A DNA stretch of 64,000 nt from Devosia sp. (lineage in GTDB: Bacteria; Pseudomonadota; Alphaproteobacteria; Rhizobiales; Devosiaceae). Position numbers and translations under genes: made by a program. Under the pieces are notes generated by a model. It had not been told where the DNA came from. It ran no database searches and saw only the letters and a program-made list of their open reading frames with translations. Below are positions 17,084-26,050 of this stretch, piece after piece. The DNA lies in NCBI RefSeq assembly GCF_025809055.1, contig NZ_CP075529.1, forward strand, positions 2,281,501 through 2,345,500. The letters run 5' to 3'. Each line of letters begins with the position of its first letter. Within the stretch, counting starts at the first letter, position 1.

Positions 17084-17935
17084 GTGCCGGCCAACTTCGT
17101 CCTCACCCTGTCCTGTGCCGATCGCCCCGGGATCGTTGCCGCGATCACCACCGAGCTTGCCGCGCTTGAGGCCAATATTGCCGAGAGCAACCAGTTCTGG
17201 GATCGGGAGACGGGCCGCTTCTTCATGCGCCTGGCCTTTGCGGCGCCGGATGGATTGGGTCGCGAGGCCATCGAGAAGGCCCTCAAGGCACCAATCGAGC
17301 GCTTCGACATGAAGACCGCGCTATCGGAAGACGCGCACCGCAAGCGCATCGTTATCCTCGTTTCAAAGTTCGACCACACGCTCCTGCACCTGCTCTATCA
17401 GATCAGGGTTGGATGGCTTGATGCTGATGTGGCGGCCATCGTCTCGAACCATGAGGACGCCCGCAAGACTGCCGAGGATGCCGGCATCCCGTTCCACCAT
17501 CTGCCGGTCACCCGCGACACCAAGCCCCAACAGGAAGCCCAGATATTCGATATCGTACGCCAGAGCGGCGCCGATCTCGTGGTCCTGGCGCGATACATGC
17601 AGGTTCTGTCCGACAATCTGTCGACCCGGCTGTTCGGGCAGGTGATCAATATCCATCACTCCTTCCTCCCCAGCTTCAAGGGCGCCAAGCCCTACCACCA
17701 GGCCCATGAGCGCGGCGTCAAGATCATCGGCGCAACGGCCCATTACGTGACCCCAGACCTGGATGAAGGCCCAATCATTGAGCAGGAAACGGCCCGCGTC
17801 ACCCATGCCATGAGCCCGGAAGACCTGGTTGCGGCAGGGCGCGACATCGAAAGCCGGGTCCTGGCGCGCGCCGTCAAGCTGCACCTCGAAAGCCGCGTCA
17901 TGCTCAATGGTAAGAAGACGGTGGTCTTCGGCTAA
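17084..17935 (+). CDS. purU: Formyltetrahydrofolate deformylase
   Basis: 283 residues from a GTG preceded by GGAG. An N-terminal ACT domain (about 5-80, LSCADRPGIVAAIT) is followed by a formyltransferase fold with the catalytic triad Asn189 and His191 (VINIHHSFLP) and Asp227 (DLDEGPII). The enzyme hydrolyses 10-formyl-THF to formate and THF, balancing the one-carbon pool. The length matches E. coli PurU. It is convergent with the Rrf2 gene, with 7 bp between the stops. Confidence 0.95.
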   Translation: MPANFVLTLSCADRPGIVAAITTELAALEANIAESNQFWDRETGRFFMRLAFAAPDGLGREAIEKALKAPIERFDMKTALSEDAHRKRIVILVSKFDHTLLHLLYQIRVGWLDADVAAIVSNHEDARKTAEDAGIPFHHLPVTRDTKPQQEAQIFDIVRQSGADLVVLARYMQVLSDNLSTRLFGQVINIHHSFLPSFKGAKPYHQAHERGVKIIGATAHYVTPDLDEGPIIEQETARVTHAMSPEDLVAAGRDIESRVLARAVKLHLESRVMLNGKKTVVFG

Positions 17936-17942
17936 AGCAGGC

Positions 17943-18371
17943 TCAGACCGGCAGGTCATCGAGTTTGAGTGAAGCGGCCAGGCTGGTCTGGTCCAGAACC
18001 GCGCGGGTCGCCAGGGTGACCCGCTCGAACACATGGCGAATTTCGCAAGCGGCCTCGTCCTGGCAGTCGTCGCACCGGCGATAGGCAATCTTGGACAGGC
18101 AGGGAAGCGGCGCGATCGGCCCGTCGATCAACCGCAGCACTTCGCCATACATGATTTCCTCGGGCGCCTTGAGCAGGATATAGCCCCCCATGCGGCCGCG
18201 GCGGCTGGCGACGAAACCGGCCCGCTTGAGCTCGAGCAGGATCTGTTCGAGAAATTTTTTGGGGATGGCCTGCTCGCGGGAGATCTCGCCGATCATCCTG
18301 CTTTCGCCACGTCCCGCCCGAGCGAGGGACACGAGCGCCCGCAGGGCATACTTGGCTTTCTGCGAGATCAT
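17943..18371 (-). CDS. Rrf2-family transcriptional regulator with a four-cysteine motif
   Basis: 142 residues. The N-terminal winged helix (AKYALRALVSLA) and the recognition region PKKFLEQILLELKRAGFVASRRGRMGGY are standard Rrf2. A C-terminal cluster C-x8-C-x2-C-x5-C (about residues 91-109) suggests Fe-S or redox sensing, as in IscR, NsrR and RsrR, although the spacing is not the IscR one. The target is unknown; it could regulate the antiporter gene whose stop lies 23 bp upstream on the same strand, or act elsewhere. Confidence 0.87.
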   Translation of the reverse strand: MISQKAKYALRALVSLARAGRGESRMIGEISREQAIPKKFLEQILLELKRAGFVASRRGRMGGYILLKAPEEIMYGEVLRLIDGPIAPLPCLSKIAYRRCDDCQDEAACEIRHVFERVTLATRAVLDQTSLAASLKLDDLPV

Positions 18372-18394
18372 GTCCCCCCCTTCCTGGGTGCCGG

Positions 18395-20686
18395 CTAGCC
18401 TTTCGGTTCCGGCTCCACGGGCGGCACGGTCTCGTCCGCCTCCGGTTCCTCGTCGCCCCCAGAGCTCTCCTCGGCCGGTGACGGTTCTGTCTCCGCCTCC
18501 TGGCTCGCGTTCTCCGGCGATGCTGGGGCCTCTTCTGCCGGAACTGGGGCGATCTCGTCAATCTCCGCTGGTGGCTCGCCGATCGAAGGCGTGTCCGCAT
18601 CCACGACGTCATCGGGAGCCGGTGACGCATCTGCGCCGTTCTCGACCACCTCAGCGGGCGCTTCGGCTACGGGAGCCTCGACCTCCTCGACGGGCTCCGA
18701 AACTGCGGCTTGTTCAGCAACGATGTCCGGCTCAGCCTCGGCCTGTGCGCCAGTCTCGCCGGTTTCAGTGTCTCCTTCCGGAGCCGGATTGAGGGCAGCC
18801 TCGGTCATCGCCGCGCCGACAACGGCCGTGGCGAGGATATTCTCCGCCGTCGGCAATTTGGGCTCCTCAGGCATCGTGACGCCCTTGGCATCGTCGCTGC
18901 GCAGATAGGTCAGGATGCCCTTGCCGATCTCGCGCTCGCCGCGAATGACGGTCGAGGCGCCGCATTCGCGCAGGAAGGTCTCTTCTTCCTCGGAATAGGC
19001 CCGGGCAATGATGGCGATATCCGCATTGAGCTTGCGTCCGCTTTCGCAGACGGAGCCGGCCTCGAACCCGTTGGAGATCGCCACGAGCAGACTGGTGGCC
19101 TCAGGCAGGTTGGCCAGACGCAGCGTGTCTTCGCTGGCCGCATTGCCAAAAATCACCTCGAAACCCTCGGCTCGCGCCGCCGCTACGTCGTGGTCACTGT
19201 CCTCGATGACCACGATGCCGCCGCCATCCGCTTTGATGCCGGCAGCGACGATGCGGCCGACCTGCCCATAGCCGACCAGCACCGTGTGGCCAGTCTGATG
19301 CGAGGGCTCGCCCGTATCGTCATCCGCTCCATGCTCGCCGCGATCGACGGCACTCTGGCTTGGGGCGTCGGTTACTGCCGGACCGGCGGCCGCCATGGTG
19401 GGCTCGACCGGTTCGCTGGGAACAGCTGCGGTCTCGGGCCGCCTGTGGCCATAACGCTGTTCGAGCCACGGCCGGGCCACTTCCACTGCCCAGAACACCA
19501 CTGGGTTGAGCACGATCGAAATCAGCGCACCGGCCAGGATCAGGTCCTGGCCCTCAGGTGGCATGATGGCGAGCGCCACGCCCATGCTGGCCAGGATGAA
19601 GGAAAATTCACCAATCTGCGCCAGCGAGGCTGAGATGATCAGCGCCGTACTCATCGGGCGCTTGAACAGCAGCACGATGCCGAGCGCGGCAAGCGACTTG
19701 CCGATGACGATGATGAACACCGTTGCCAGCACCAATAGCGGCTGGGTCACGATGATCGAGGGGTCAAACAACATGCCCACCGACACGAAGAACAGCACCG
19801 CAAAAGCGTCGCGCAGCGGCAGCGTCTCATTGGCCGCACGATGCGACAGCTCGCTTTCCGAAAGGATCATGCCGGCAAAGAATGCGCCCAGCGCCAGCGA
19901 CACCCCGAACAGCGCCGCAGAACCCATGGCCACGCCCAGAGCAATGGCCAGAACGGCCAGCCGGAACAGTTCGCGGCTGCCGGTATGGGCGGTGACATGC
20001 AGGGCCCAGGGGATAACCCGGCGCCCGACAACCAGCATGAAGCCGACAAAAGCGGCCACCTTGACCACGGTCAGGGCAAGAATGCCCCACAACCCGATCT
20101 CCATGCCGAGCATACGCGTGACGAAGGACACGAAGGGGTCGTGCAGGCCCTCGCCGCTGCCGTTGAGGCTGGCAATGGCAGGCACAAGCACCAGTGCCAG
20201 GACCATGGCCAGATCTTCCACGATCAACCAGCCAACGGCGATGCGGCCCTTTTCGCTTTCGATCAGGCGACGATCCTGAAGCGCTTTAAGAAGAACCACT
20301 GTAGAGGCGACCGACAGGGCCAGACCGAACAGGATGCTTCCGCCCAGGTCCCAACCCAGCAGCAGGCCGAGGCCCGCCCCCAATGCGGTCGCCACGCCCA
20401 TCTGCGCCACGGCGCCCGGAATGGCGAGCGCCCGTACGCTCATCAGGTCCTTGAGCGAGAAATGCAGGCCCACGCCGAACATCAAAAGGATAACCCCGAG
20501 CTCGGCCAACTCGGCGCCGAGTTCCAGATCGGCCACGAAGCCGGGCGTATAGGGACCTGCAAGAATACCGGCAAACAGATACCCCACCAATGGAGGCATC
20601 TTGAACCGGTTGGCTATCATGCCGAAGATATAGGCCAGCACCAGACCCGCGACGATCGTTGAGATCAGGGGGGTGTCATGGTGCAT
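18395..20686 (-). CDS. Kef/YbaL-type monovalent cation:proton antiporter with acidic C-terminal tail
   Basis: 763 residues. The N-terminal CPA2 Na+/H+-exchanger domain has about twelve helices (to about residue 400), followed by an RCK/TrkA-N domain at about 465-600 starting HTVLVGYGQVGRIV, the NAD(H)-binding glycine motif. This matches YbaL/KefB-like K+ efflux systems. Unusually, the last about 125 residues are a low-complexity Ala/Glu/Pro tail almost free of Lys and Arg, not part of the family. The gene starts in a 203-bp gap below the helicase gene, so it has its own promoter. Confidence 0.9.
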   Translation of the reverse strand: MHHDTPLISTIVAGLVLAYIFGMIANRFKMPPLVGYLFAGILAGPYTPGFVADLELGAELAELGVILLMFGVGLHFSLKDLMSVRALAIPGAVAQMGVATALGAGLGLLLGWDLGGSILFGLALSVASTVVLLKALQDRRLIESEKGRIAVGWLIVEDLAMVLALVLVPAIASLNGSGEGLHDPFVSFVTRMLGMEIGLWGILALTVVKVAAFVGFMLVVGRRVIPWALHVTAHTGSRELFRLAVLAIALGVAMGSAALFGVSLALGAFFAGMILSESELSHRAANETLPLRDAFAVLFFVSVGMLFDPSIIVTQPLLVLATVFIIVIGKSLAALGIVLLFKRPMSTALIISASLAQIGEFSFILASMGVALAIMPPEGQDLILAGALISIVLNPVVFWAVEVARPWLEQRYGHRRPETAAVPSEPVEPTMAAAGPAVTDAPSQSAVDRGEHGADDDTGEPSHQTGHTVLVGYGQVGRIVAAGIKADGGGIVVIEDSDHDVAAARAEGFEVIFGNAASEDTLRLANLPEATSLLVAISNGFEAGSVCESGRKLNADIAIIARAYSEEEETFLRECGASTVIRGEREIGKGILTYLRSDDAKGVTMPEEPKLPTAENILATAVVGAAMTEAALNPAPEGDTETGETGAQAEAEPDIVAEQAAVSEPVEEVEAPVAEAPAEVVENGADASPAPDDVVDADTPSIGEPPAEIDEIAPVPAEEAPASPENASQEAETEPSPAEESSGGDEEPEADETVPPVEPEPKG

Positions 20687-20889
20687 TGGCGCCTCCGTAG
20701 CCGTTCGGGATCATGGAAAAGTCGATGAGCAGGATGGGGGAATCATCCGGTGCGCGCAAGCGCCCAAACCAGATGACATATCAGCCATTTGGCGCAGGTG
20801 ATTGACGCTAAGCTCTATAAATCAGGTCAAGTTTGTCTGAACAATGGCCAAGTGCGACCCTGGCGCGGTTCAGTGCCCGCCAGAGGCGG

Positions 20890-21981
20890 CTAACACACGA
20901 TCGTGATCCGTTCGGCGGCCCGGGTGATGCCGGTATAGAGCCAGCGCGCCCGCTCCTCGCGGAAAACGAAACTCTCGTCGAACAGGTAGACATTGTCCCA
21001 TTGGCTGCCCTGCGCCTTATGGACCGTGAGGCAATAGCCAAAGGTGAATTCATCGAACTGCCGGCGTTCCGGCCAGCTCATGGTTTCCTCCTCGCCCGAG
21101 AAGAACGCCTTGTGTGTCAGGACGCGCGCTTCACCCTTGCCCTCATCGTCGGCCAGCAACAGGCTCCACTTGCCGTTGGTGCGCCGCGTCGCGTCCGTGA
21201 CGATCCAGATCTGGCCGTTCAGCAGGCGCTTGCGCGGGTTGTTCCTGAGACAGACCATGCGGTCGCCGACCACTGGCTCGTGGAATGGCAGACCGCGCAA
21301 TTCGCGCAGCCGGTCATTGTAGGTCAGCCGCGTCTTGTTGCGGCCCACCAGCACCTGATCGGCAACCATGACCGCATCGCGGTCGACGGTATCGCGGCCG
21401 ATGACGACGCTGTCCCCATAGGTGCCGCGCTCGAGAAACCCGCCTTCGCGGACCGCCATGGACAATTGGATGATTGGATTGTCTGCCGCCTGGCGATGGA
21501 TTTCGGTGAGCATGATGTCGGGGTCTTCGTTGATGAAGAACCCGGCTCCCTGCACGGGCGGCAGTTGGAACGGGTCGCCCAGCACCAGAACCTTGACGCC
21601 GAACGACAGCAAGTCGGCTCCCAGCGTCTCGTCGACCATCGAGACCTCGTCGATGACGATGAGATCGGCATCGGCAGCCGGGCTTTCCGGGTCGAGCACG
21701 AAACGCGGTTCGCCCTCCTTTTCGGAAACCAGCGTATAGATGAGACTATGGATGGTTTGCGCACCCTTGCAGCCGCGCTTGCGCATGACCATCGCCGCCT
21801 TGCCGGTGAAGGCGGCATATTTGACGTTGCGCACATCCTGCGCCAGGTGCACCGCCAGCGTGGATTTACCGGTCCCGGCCCAGCCGAACAGGCGGAAGAC
21901 CTGCGGCCCATTGCGATCCTTGAGCCAGGCGCTGACCGCGACGAGTGCCGCATCCTGCTGTGTCGACCAGACCGGCGCCAT
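20890..21981 (-). CDS. RecD/Dda-like SF1B ATP-dependent DNA helicase
   Basis: 363 residues. Walker A is GWAGTGKST (33-41), motif II is VIDEVSMVDE, motif III is VLGDPFQLPPV and motif VI is LYTGITRAAERI; FGYCLTVHKAQGSQW is the RecD-type motif V region. It is about the size of phage T4 Dda rather than RecD2 and lacks the long N-terminal extension of RecD2. It is probably a short-range 5'-3' helicase in repair or replication restart. Its ATG overlaps the stop of the hydrolase gene, so it is the last gene of a three-gene run with that hydrolase and the reductase. Confidence 0.88.
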   Translation of the reverse strand: MAPVWSTQQDAALVAVSAWLKDRNGPQVFRLFGWAGTGKSTLAVHLAQDVRNVKYAAFTGKAAMVMRKRGCKGAQTIHSLIYTLVSEKEGEPRFVLDPESPAADADLIVIDEVSMVDETLGADLLSFGVKVLVLGDPFQLPPVQGAGFFINEDPDIMLTEIHRQAADNPIIQLSMAVREGGFLERGTYGDSVVIGRDTVDRDAVMVADQVLVGRNKTRLTYNDRLRELRGLPFHEPVVGDRMVCLRNNPRKRLLNGQIWIVTDATRRTNGKWSLLLADDEGKGEARVLTHKAFFSGEEETMSWPERRQFDEFTFGYCLTVHKAQGSQWDNVYLFDESFVFREERARWLYTGITRAAERITIVC

Positions 21982-22664
21982 CAGCTGATGGTCGTGGACA
22001 CAGTGCCCACCCCGGCAATGACCCCTTCGAGCCTGTCGCCCCGCTGCACCGCCGCGACACCTGCCGGCGTACCCGTCATGATCAGGTCACCGGCCTTGAG
22101 CCGGACGTGGCGGCTGAGAAAGGCGATGGCTTCGGCCGGGCTCCAGATCTGATCGGCCAGGTCTCCGGTCTGGCGCAGTACGCCATTGACCGTCAGCGTG
22201 ATGGTGCCAGCACTCGGATGGCCAATCTGCGCGGCCGGCGCGATGTCTCCCAACGGCGCCGAATGGTCGAATCCTTTGGCAAAGGTCCATGGCCTGCCGG
22301 CCTTCTTGGCCTCGGCCTGCAGATCCCTGCGGGTCATGTCGAGCCCTGCAGCATATCCGAAGACATGATCCAGCGCCTCGCCTTCGCCGATGTCTGCGCC
22401 ATCACGGCCGATGGCGACCACCAGCTCGATTTCGTGGTGCAGGTCGTACGTCTGGGTCGGATAGGGCATGGCGGCACCACCGGTCAGAATCGCATCGGCG
22501 GGCTTGTCGAAGAAAAAGGGCGGCTCGCGGTCGTCATGGCCCATCTCGCGCGCATGCTCGGCATAGTTGCGGCCGACACAGTAGATGCGTCGCACCGGAA
22601 ACACGCCGCCACCGCTGACGGGAACGAGGACTGGCAGAGGGGCCGGAAGAACCAGATCAGCCAC
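21981..22664 (-). CDS. Fumarylacetoacetate hydrolase (FAH) family protein
   Basis: 227 residues from the GTG at 22664, which overlaps the upstream stop and has AAGGA eight bases before it; the longest frame begins at 22691 inside the reductase gene. [17 protein letters not shown] and [15 protein letters not shown] (metal-binding Glu residues) are typical of FAHD1-like acylpyruvase/oxaloacetate decarboxylases. The [10 protein letters not shown] and GTPAGVAAV motifs are also present. The cytoplasmic reaction is hydrolysis or decarboxylation of a 2,4-diketo or oxaloacetate-type acid; the exact substrate is unknown. Confidence 0.88.
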   Translation of the reverse strand: MADLVLPAPLPVLVPVSGGGVFPVRRIYCVGRNYAEHAREMGHDDREPPFFFDKPADAILTGGAAMPYPTQTYDLHHEIELVVAIGRDGADIGEGEALDHVFGYAAGLDMTRRDLQAEAKKAGRPWTFAKGFDHSAPLGDIAPAAQIGHPSAGTITLTVNGVLRQTGDLADQIWSPAEAIAFLSRHVRLKAGDLIMTGTPAGVAAVQRGDRLEGVIAGVGTVSTTIS

Positions 22665-23718
22665 GCTTGAAATCCTTCGCATAGGGCGCAATGAGGTCGA
22701 GATCCACGCCGCTCAACCGGTCCTGCGCTGTGAAGGACTGGTGCCAATAGGGATAGAGCAACGGCGGTTGGCTGACAGCGTCCAGTTGCGCCCGGTCGTC
22801 GGCACTCAGCTTGAAGTCTGCTGCCGCGATATTGTCGGAGAACTGGCGCTCATTGCGCCCGCCAATGATCGCTGAGGTCACCCCCGGGCGCCCCAGCAGC
22901 CAGGACAGCGCCACCTGAGCACCGGAAACTTTGCGGGCCTCGGCGATTGAAACGATGGTATCAATGATGTCGTAGAGCCTGTTCCAGTCATAGACCGGCG
23001 GCTCCCGGAAGCCCCCGACATGCCGGCCGCTGTCCGGATCGCCGCCGCGCCGATATTTTCCCGAAAGCAGCCCGCCAGCCAGCGGCGACCAGATGAGGAC
23101 GCCAAGGCCCTGATCCTGCCCAATGGGGATCAGTTCATATTCTGCGTCCCGGCTGTGCAGTGAATAGTGGATTTGCTGCGAAATAAAGCGGGTACCGCCG
23201 CGCTCACCGGCCGCCATCAGCGCCTTGGCGATGTGCCAGCCCGAATAATTCGAGCAGCCGACATAGCGCACCTTGCCCTGGCGCACGAGATCGTCGAGAG
23301 CGGTCATGGTCTCCTCGATCGGCGTCATGCCGTCCCATTCATGCACCTGGTAGAGATCGATCACGTCGGTCTTGAGGCGCCGGAGGCTGGCCTCGGCCTG
23401 TTCCATGATGTGGTGACGGGACAGTCCGATTTCGTTTGGACCATTCCCCATCTTGAAGCGCACCTTGGTCGCCACGAGCGCATTTTGCCGCCGGCCGTTC
23501 TCGGCCAGGACCGCACCCAGCATCTCTTCGGACACGCCGGCATTATAGACATTGGCCGTATCGTAGAGGTTGATACCGGCCTCCAGGCACATGTCCACTT
23601 GCCGCGCCGCATCGACAAGGCCCGTATTGCCGATCTTCTCGCTACCGCCAAAGGTCATGGTGCCCATGGTCAGGACCGACACTTTCAGCCCCGATCGGCC
23701 GAGATAACGGTATTCCAT
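22657..23718 (-). CDS. Aldo/keto reductase
   Basis: 353 residues from the ATG at 23718 with an ideal AGGAGG site; an upstream frame to 23745 is less likely. Catalytic tetrad: Asp and Tyr in [11 protein letters not shown], Lys in LVATKVRF, His in [12 protein letters not shown](P)H-binding [11 protein letters not shown] is near the C-terminus. It resembles the YghZ/AKR11-14 group, which reduces small aldehydes or sugar carbonyls. First gene of a run with the FAH protein and helicase; divergent from the EamA exporter. Confidence 0.93.
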   Translation of the reverse strand: MEYRYLGRSGLKVSVLTMGTMTFGGSEKIGNTGLVDAARQVDMCLEAGINLYDTANVYNAGVSEEMLGAVLAENGRRQNALVATKVRFKMGNGPNEIGLSRHHIMEQAEASLRRLKTDVIDLYQVHEWDGMTPIEETMTALDDLVRQGKVRYVGCSNYSGWHIAKALMAAGERGGTRFISQQIHYSLHSRDAEYELIPIGQDQGLGVLIWSPLAGGLLSGKYRRGGDPDSGRHVGGFREPPVYDWNRLYDIIDTIVSIAEARKVSGAQVALSWLLGRPGVTSAIIGGRNERQFSDNIAAADFKLSADDRAQLDAVSQPPLLYPYWHQSFTAQDRLSGVDLDLIAPYAKDFKRG

Positions 23719-23866
23719 GAGATTCCTCCTTTGTTCCGCGCTCAAGGGCTAAAGAATTCGGTGTTCGCGGTCAATCATGCTGACCGCCCGCAAGGAGCGG
23801 ACGTCTATCCATGACGGCCGATGAACGGCCTGCTATGCCGTTCTGCACAGCAACAACGAGAGCCAA

Positions 23867-24736
23867 TTGCGACAGCATCCCGTCATGATATCCGTCCTGC
23901 TGGTGACCCTGGGCATGGTCTTTACCCAGACCGGCGCCAGCTTTGCCAAGATGCTCTTCCCCATCGTTGGGGCCCAGGGCGCCACCGCTTTGCGTCTGAC
24001 CCTTGCGGCGCTCGTCCTGGTCTTTGCCTTCCGGCCCTGGCGTTACAGGCTCGGCCGCAGCCAGTGGCGGGCCGTGCTGCTCTACGGTGCGGCCATGGGC
24101 GCGATGAACCTTTTCTTCTACGCCGCCCTCGAACACATTCCTCTCGGCATCGCCGTCGCTCTCGAATTCACCGGCCCGCTGGCGGTCGCCCTGTTCGGTG
24201 CACGCCGGCCCCTCGACGTCGTCTGGATCATCCTCGCCGTCACCGGCTTTGCGGCCCTTCTGCCCTGGGCCGCGAACGGCCAGGCCGACATCGCTCCCAT
24301 CGGCGTTTTTCTCGCCCTTTGTGCCGGTGGCTGCTGGGCCGGCTACATCGTCTTCGGGCAACGCGCGGGCATGGGCGGAGGTCCACACATTGCGGCCCTC
24401 GGCGTCGCCACGGCCGCCGTCATCGCCCTGCCCTTCGGCGCCGCAACGGCCGGCGCTGCGCTGATTGATCCGGCTATTCTGCCTCTCGGCCTCGCGGTGG
24501 CCCTACTCTCCAGCGCCATCCCTTATGCCCTCGACATGGTAGCGCTGCCCCAGATTCCTGCGCGGCTGTTCGGCATTCTCATGTCCGGGCAGCCGGCGCT
24601 GGCGGCGGTTTCGGGCCTCGTCATTCTTGGTGAAACCATCGCCCCGCTTCAATTGCTGGGCATGGCTGCCATCATGCTGGCATCAATCGGTGCTACGCTG
24701 ACCATTGCGCGGCAGAAGCCGCCACCTGTCGCCTGA
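23867..24736 (+). CDS. EamA-family exporter (RhtA-like)
   Basis: 289 residues from a TTG preceded by GAGAG; the ATG at 23885 is an alternative start six codons in. About ten transmembrane helices in two EamA repeats, with the inter-repeat match ALEHIPLGIAVALEFTGPLAVAL. This pattern is close to RhtA, the threonine/homoserine exporter. Likely an inner-membrane efflux carrier for amino acids or related metabolites; substrate not determined. Confidence 0.87.
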   Translation: MRQHPVMISVLLVTLGMVFTQTGASFAKMLFPIVGAQGATALRLTLAALVLVFAFRPWRYRLGRSQWRAVLLYGAAMGAMNLFFYAALEHIPLGIAVALEFTGPLAVALFGARRPLDVVWIILAVTGFAALLPWAANGQADIAPIGVFLALCAGGCWAGYIVFGQRAGMGGGPHIAALGVATAAVIALPFGAATAGAALIDPAILPLGLAVALLSSAIPYALDMVALPQIPARLFGILMSGQPALAAVSGLVILGETIAPLQLLGMAAIMLASIGATLTIARQKPPPVA

Positions 24737-24814
24737 ACCTGCGCCGGATCGCGCGGGCTTGGCATCGCCAGGCGGGCTTGGCATAGTCGCTCTCAACCGC
24801 GTGAGGAGGAGCCC

Positions 24815-25216
24815 ATGCTCTACGCAATTCTCTGCTATAATGAAGAAAATGTCGTGTCGACCTGGACCCCGCAGGAAGACCAGGCCTGCATGGAGCGCCT
24901 CATGGACGTCCAGTCCGGCATGAGCGCTCAGGGCAGGCTCGGCCCGGTGGTGCGCCTCTGGAACACGGACGAGGCCAAGACCCTGCGCAAGACTAGTGGC
25001 GATCCTGTTGTCTTCGACGGGCCGTTCGCCGAAACCAAGGAACAGTTTCTCGGCTTTTACGTCGCCGACTGTGCCAGCATGGACGAGGCCCTGAACTTTG
25101 CCCGCGATCTTGCCGCGGCAAACCCCGGCACCGGCTCTTATGAGATCCGACCGCTGCGCTATTTCGGCGACAACAAGCTCAGCAAGACGGAAATGCTAGG
25201 CGTCGCCGCCGAGTAA
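24815..25216 (+). CDS. YCII-related (DGPF) domain protein
   Basis: 133 residues with a good site (GAGGAGG) before the ATG. The motif FDGPFAETKEQFLGFYV is the hallmark of YCII/DGPF proteins, and IRPLRYFG closes the domain. Members are ferredoxin-fold dimers often linked to ECF sigma factors, but no sigma factor gene is adjacent. The last 21 bp overlap the 3' end of panC on the other strand. Confidence 0.87.
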   Translation: MLYAILCYNEENVVSTWTPQEDQACMERLMDVQSGMSAQGRLGPVVRLWNTDEAKTLRKTSGDPVVFDGPFAETKEQFLGFYVADCASMDEALNFARDLAAANPGTGSYEIRPLRYFGDNKLSKTEMLGVAAE

Positions 25217-26050
25217 CAGATTGTCGATGAGGCGCGTGGTCCCCAGATGGGCGGCCACCGCCAGAAGCGCGCCGCGCGCTCCAACGGTGGCAATGGCGCC
25301 CAGGCTCTCCGGGTCACGAACCTCCCAATATTGCGGCTTGATGCGCCCGGAGCGGGCCAGAACGTCCTGTCCGATAGCGGCCAGGGTCGCCGAATCGCGC
25401 TCTCCGGCACCAAAAGCCTTCTCGGCCGTCTTGAGGCTCTCAAAGATCAGCGGCGCTGCGGCCCGGTCTTCTGCCGACAGATAGATATTGCGCGAACTCA
25501 GGGCCAGTCCGTCGGCCTCGCGCACAATGGGTCCACGCTTGATTTCCACCGGCACGTCGAGATCGCGCACCATGCGTTCGATGACCGCGCATTGCTGCGC
25601 ATCCTTCTGGCCGAAGACCGCCACATGCGGTTGCACCAGGTTGAACAGTTTTAGCACCACGGTAGTCACGCCGCGAAAATGACCGGGCCGCTCGGCGCCG
25701 CAGAGCGGCAGGGAGACCAGGTTCTCCTCGACCAGGGTCGACGCTCCTTGCGGATACATGTCCTCGACCGATGGCAGGAACAGCGCGTCCACGCCCGCCG
25801 CTTCTAGCCTAGCAATATCGGCCTCGATCGGCCGGGGATAGCGCGACAGGTCTTCGTTGGGACCAAATTGGAGCGGATTGACGAAAATCGAGGTGATGAC
25901 CACGTCTGATGCGGCGCGCGCCTGCACCATCAGGCTCATATGCCCGTCATGCAGCGCGCCCATGGTCGGCACGAAGCCCAATCTTCGATCGGGCGGCAGC
26001 GCCGCGCGCCAGGATCGGAGGGCCGCCTTGTCCCGCAGGATATGCGTCAT
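25196..26050 (-). CDS. panC: Pantothenate synthetase
   Basis: 284 residues. PTMGALHDGHMSL carries the HxGH nucleotide-binding motif, FVNPLQFGPNEDL the substrate site and ALSSRN the KMSKS-like loop. The enzyme joins pantoate and beta-alanine with ATP. It overlaps the stop of coaBC by four bases and is the third gene of a panB-coaBC-panC operon. Confidence 0.97.
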   Translation of the reverse strand: MTHILRDKAALRSWRAALPPDRRLGFVPTMGALHDGHMSLMVQARAASDVVITSIFVNPLQFGPNEDLSRYPRPIEADIARLEAAGVDALFLPSVEDMYPQGASTLVEENLVSLPLCGAERPGHFRGVTTVVLKLFNLVQPHVAVFGQKDAQQCAVIERMVRDLDVPVEIKRGPIVREADGLALSSRNIYLSAEDRAAAPLIFESLKTAEKAFGAGERDSATLAAIGQDVLARSGRIKPQYWEVRDPESLGAIATVGARGALLAVAAHLGTTRLIDNLLLGGDA

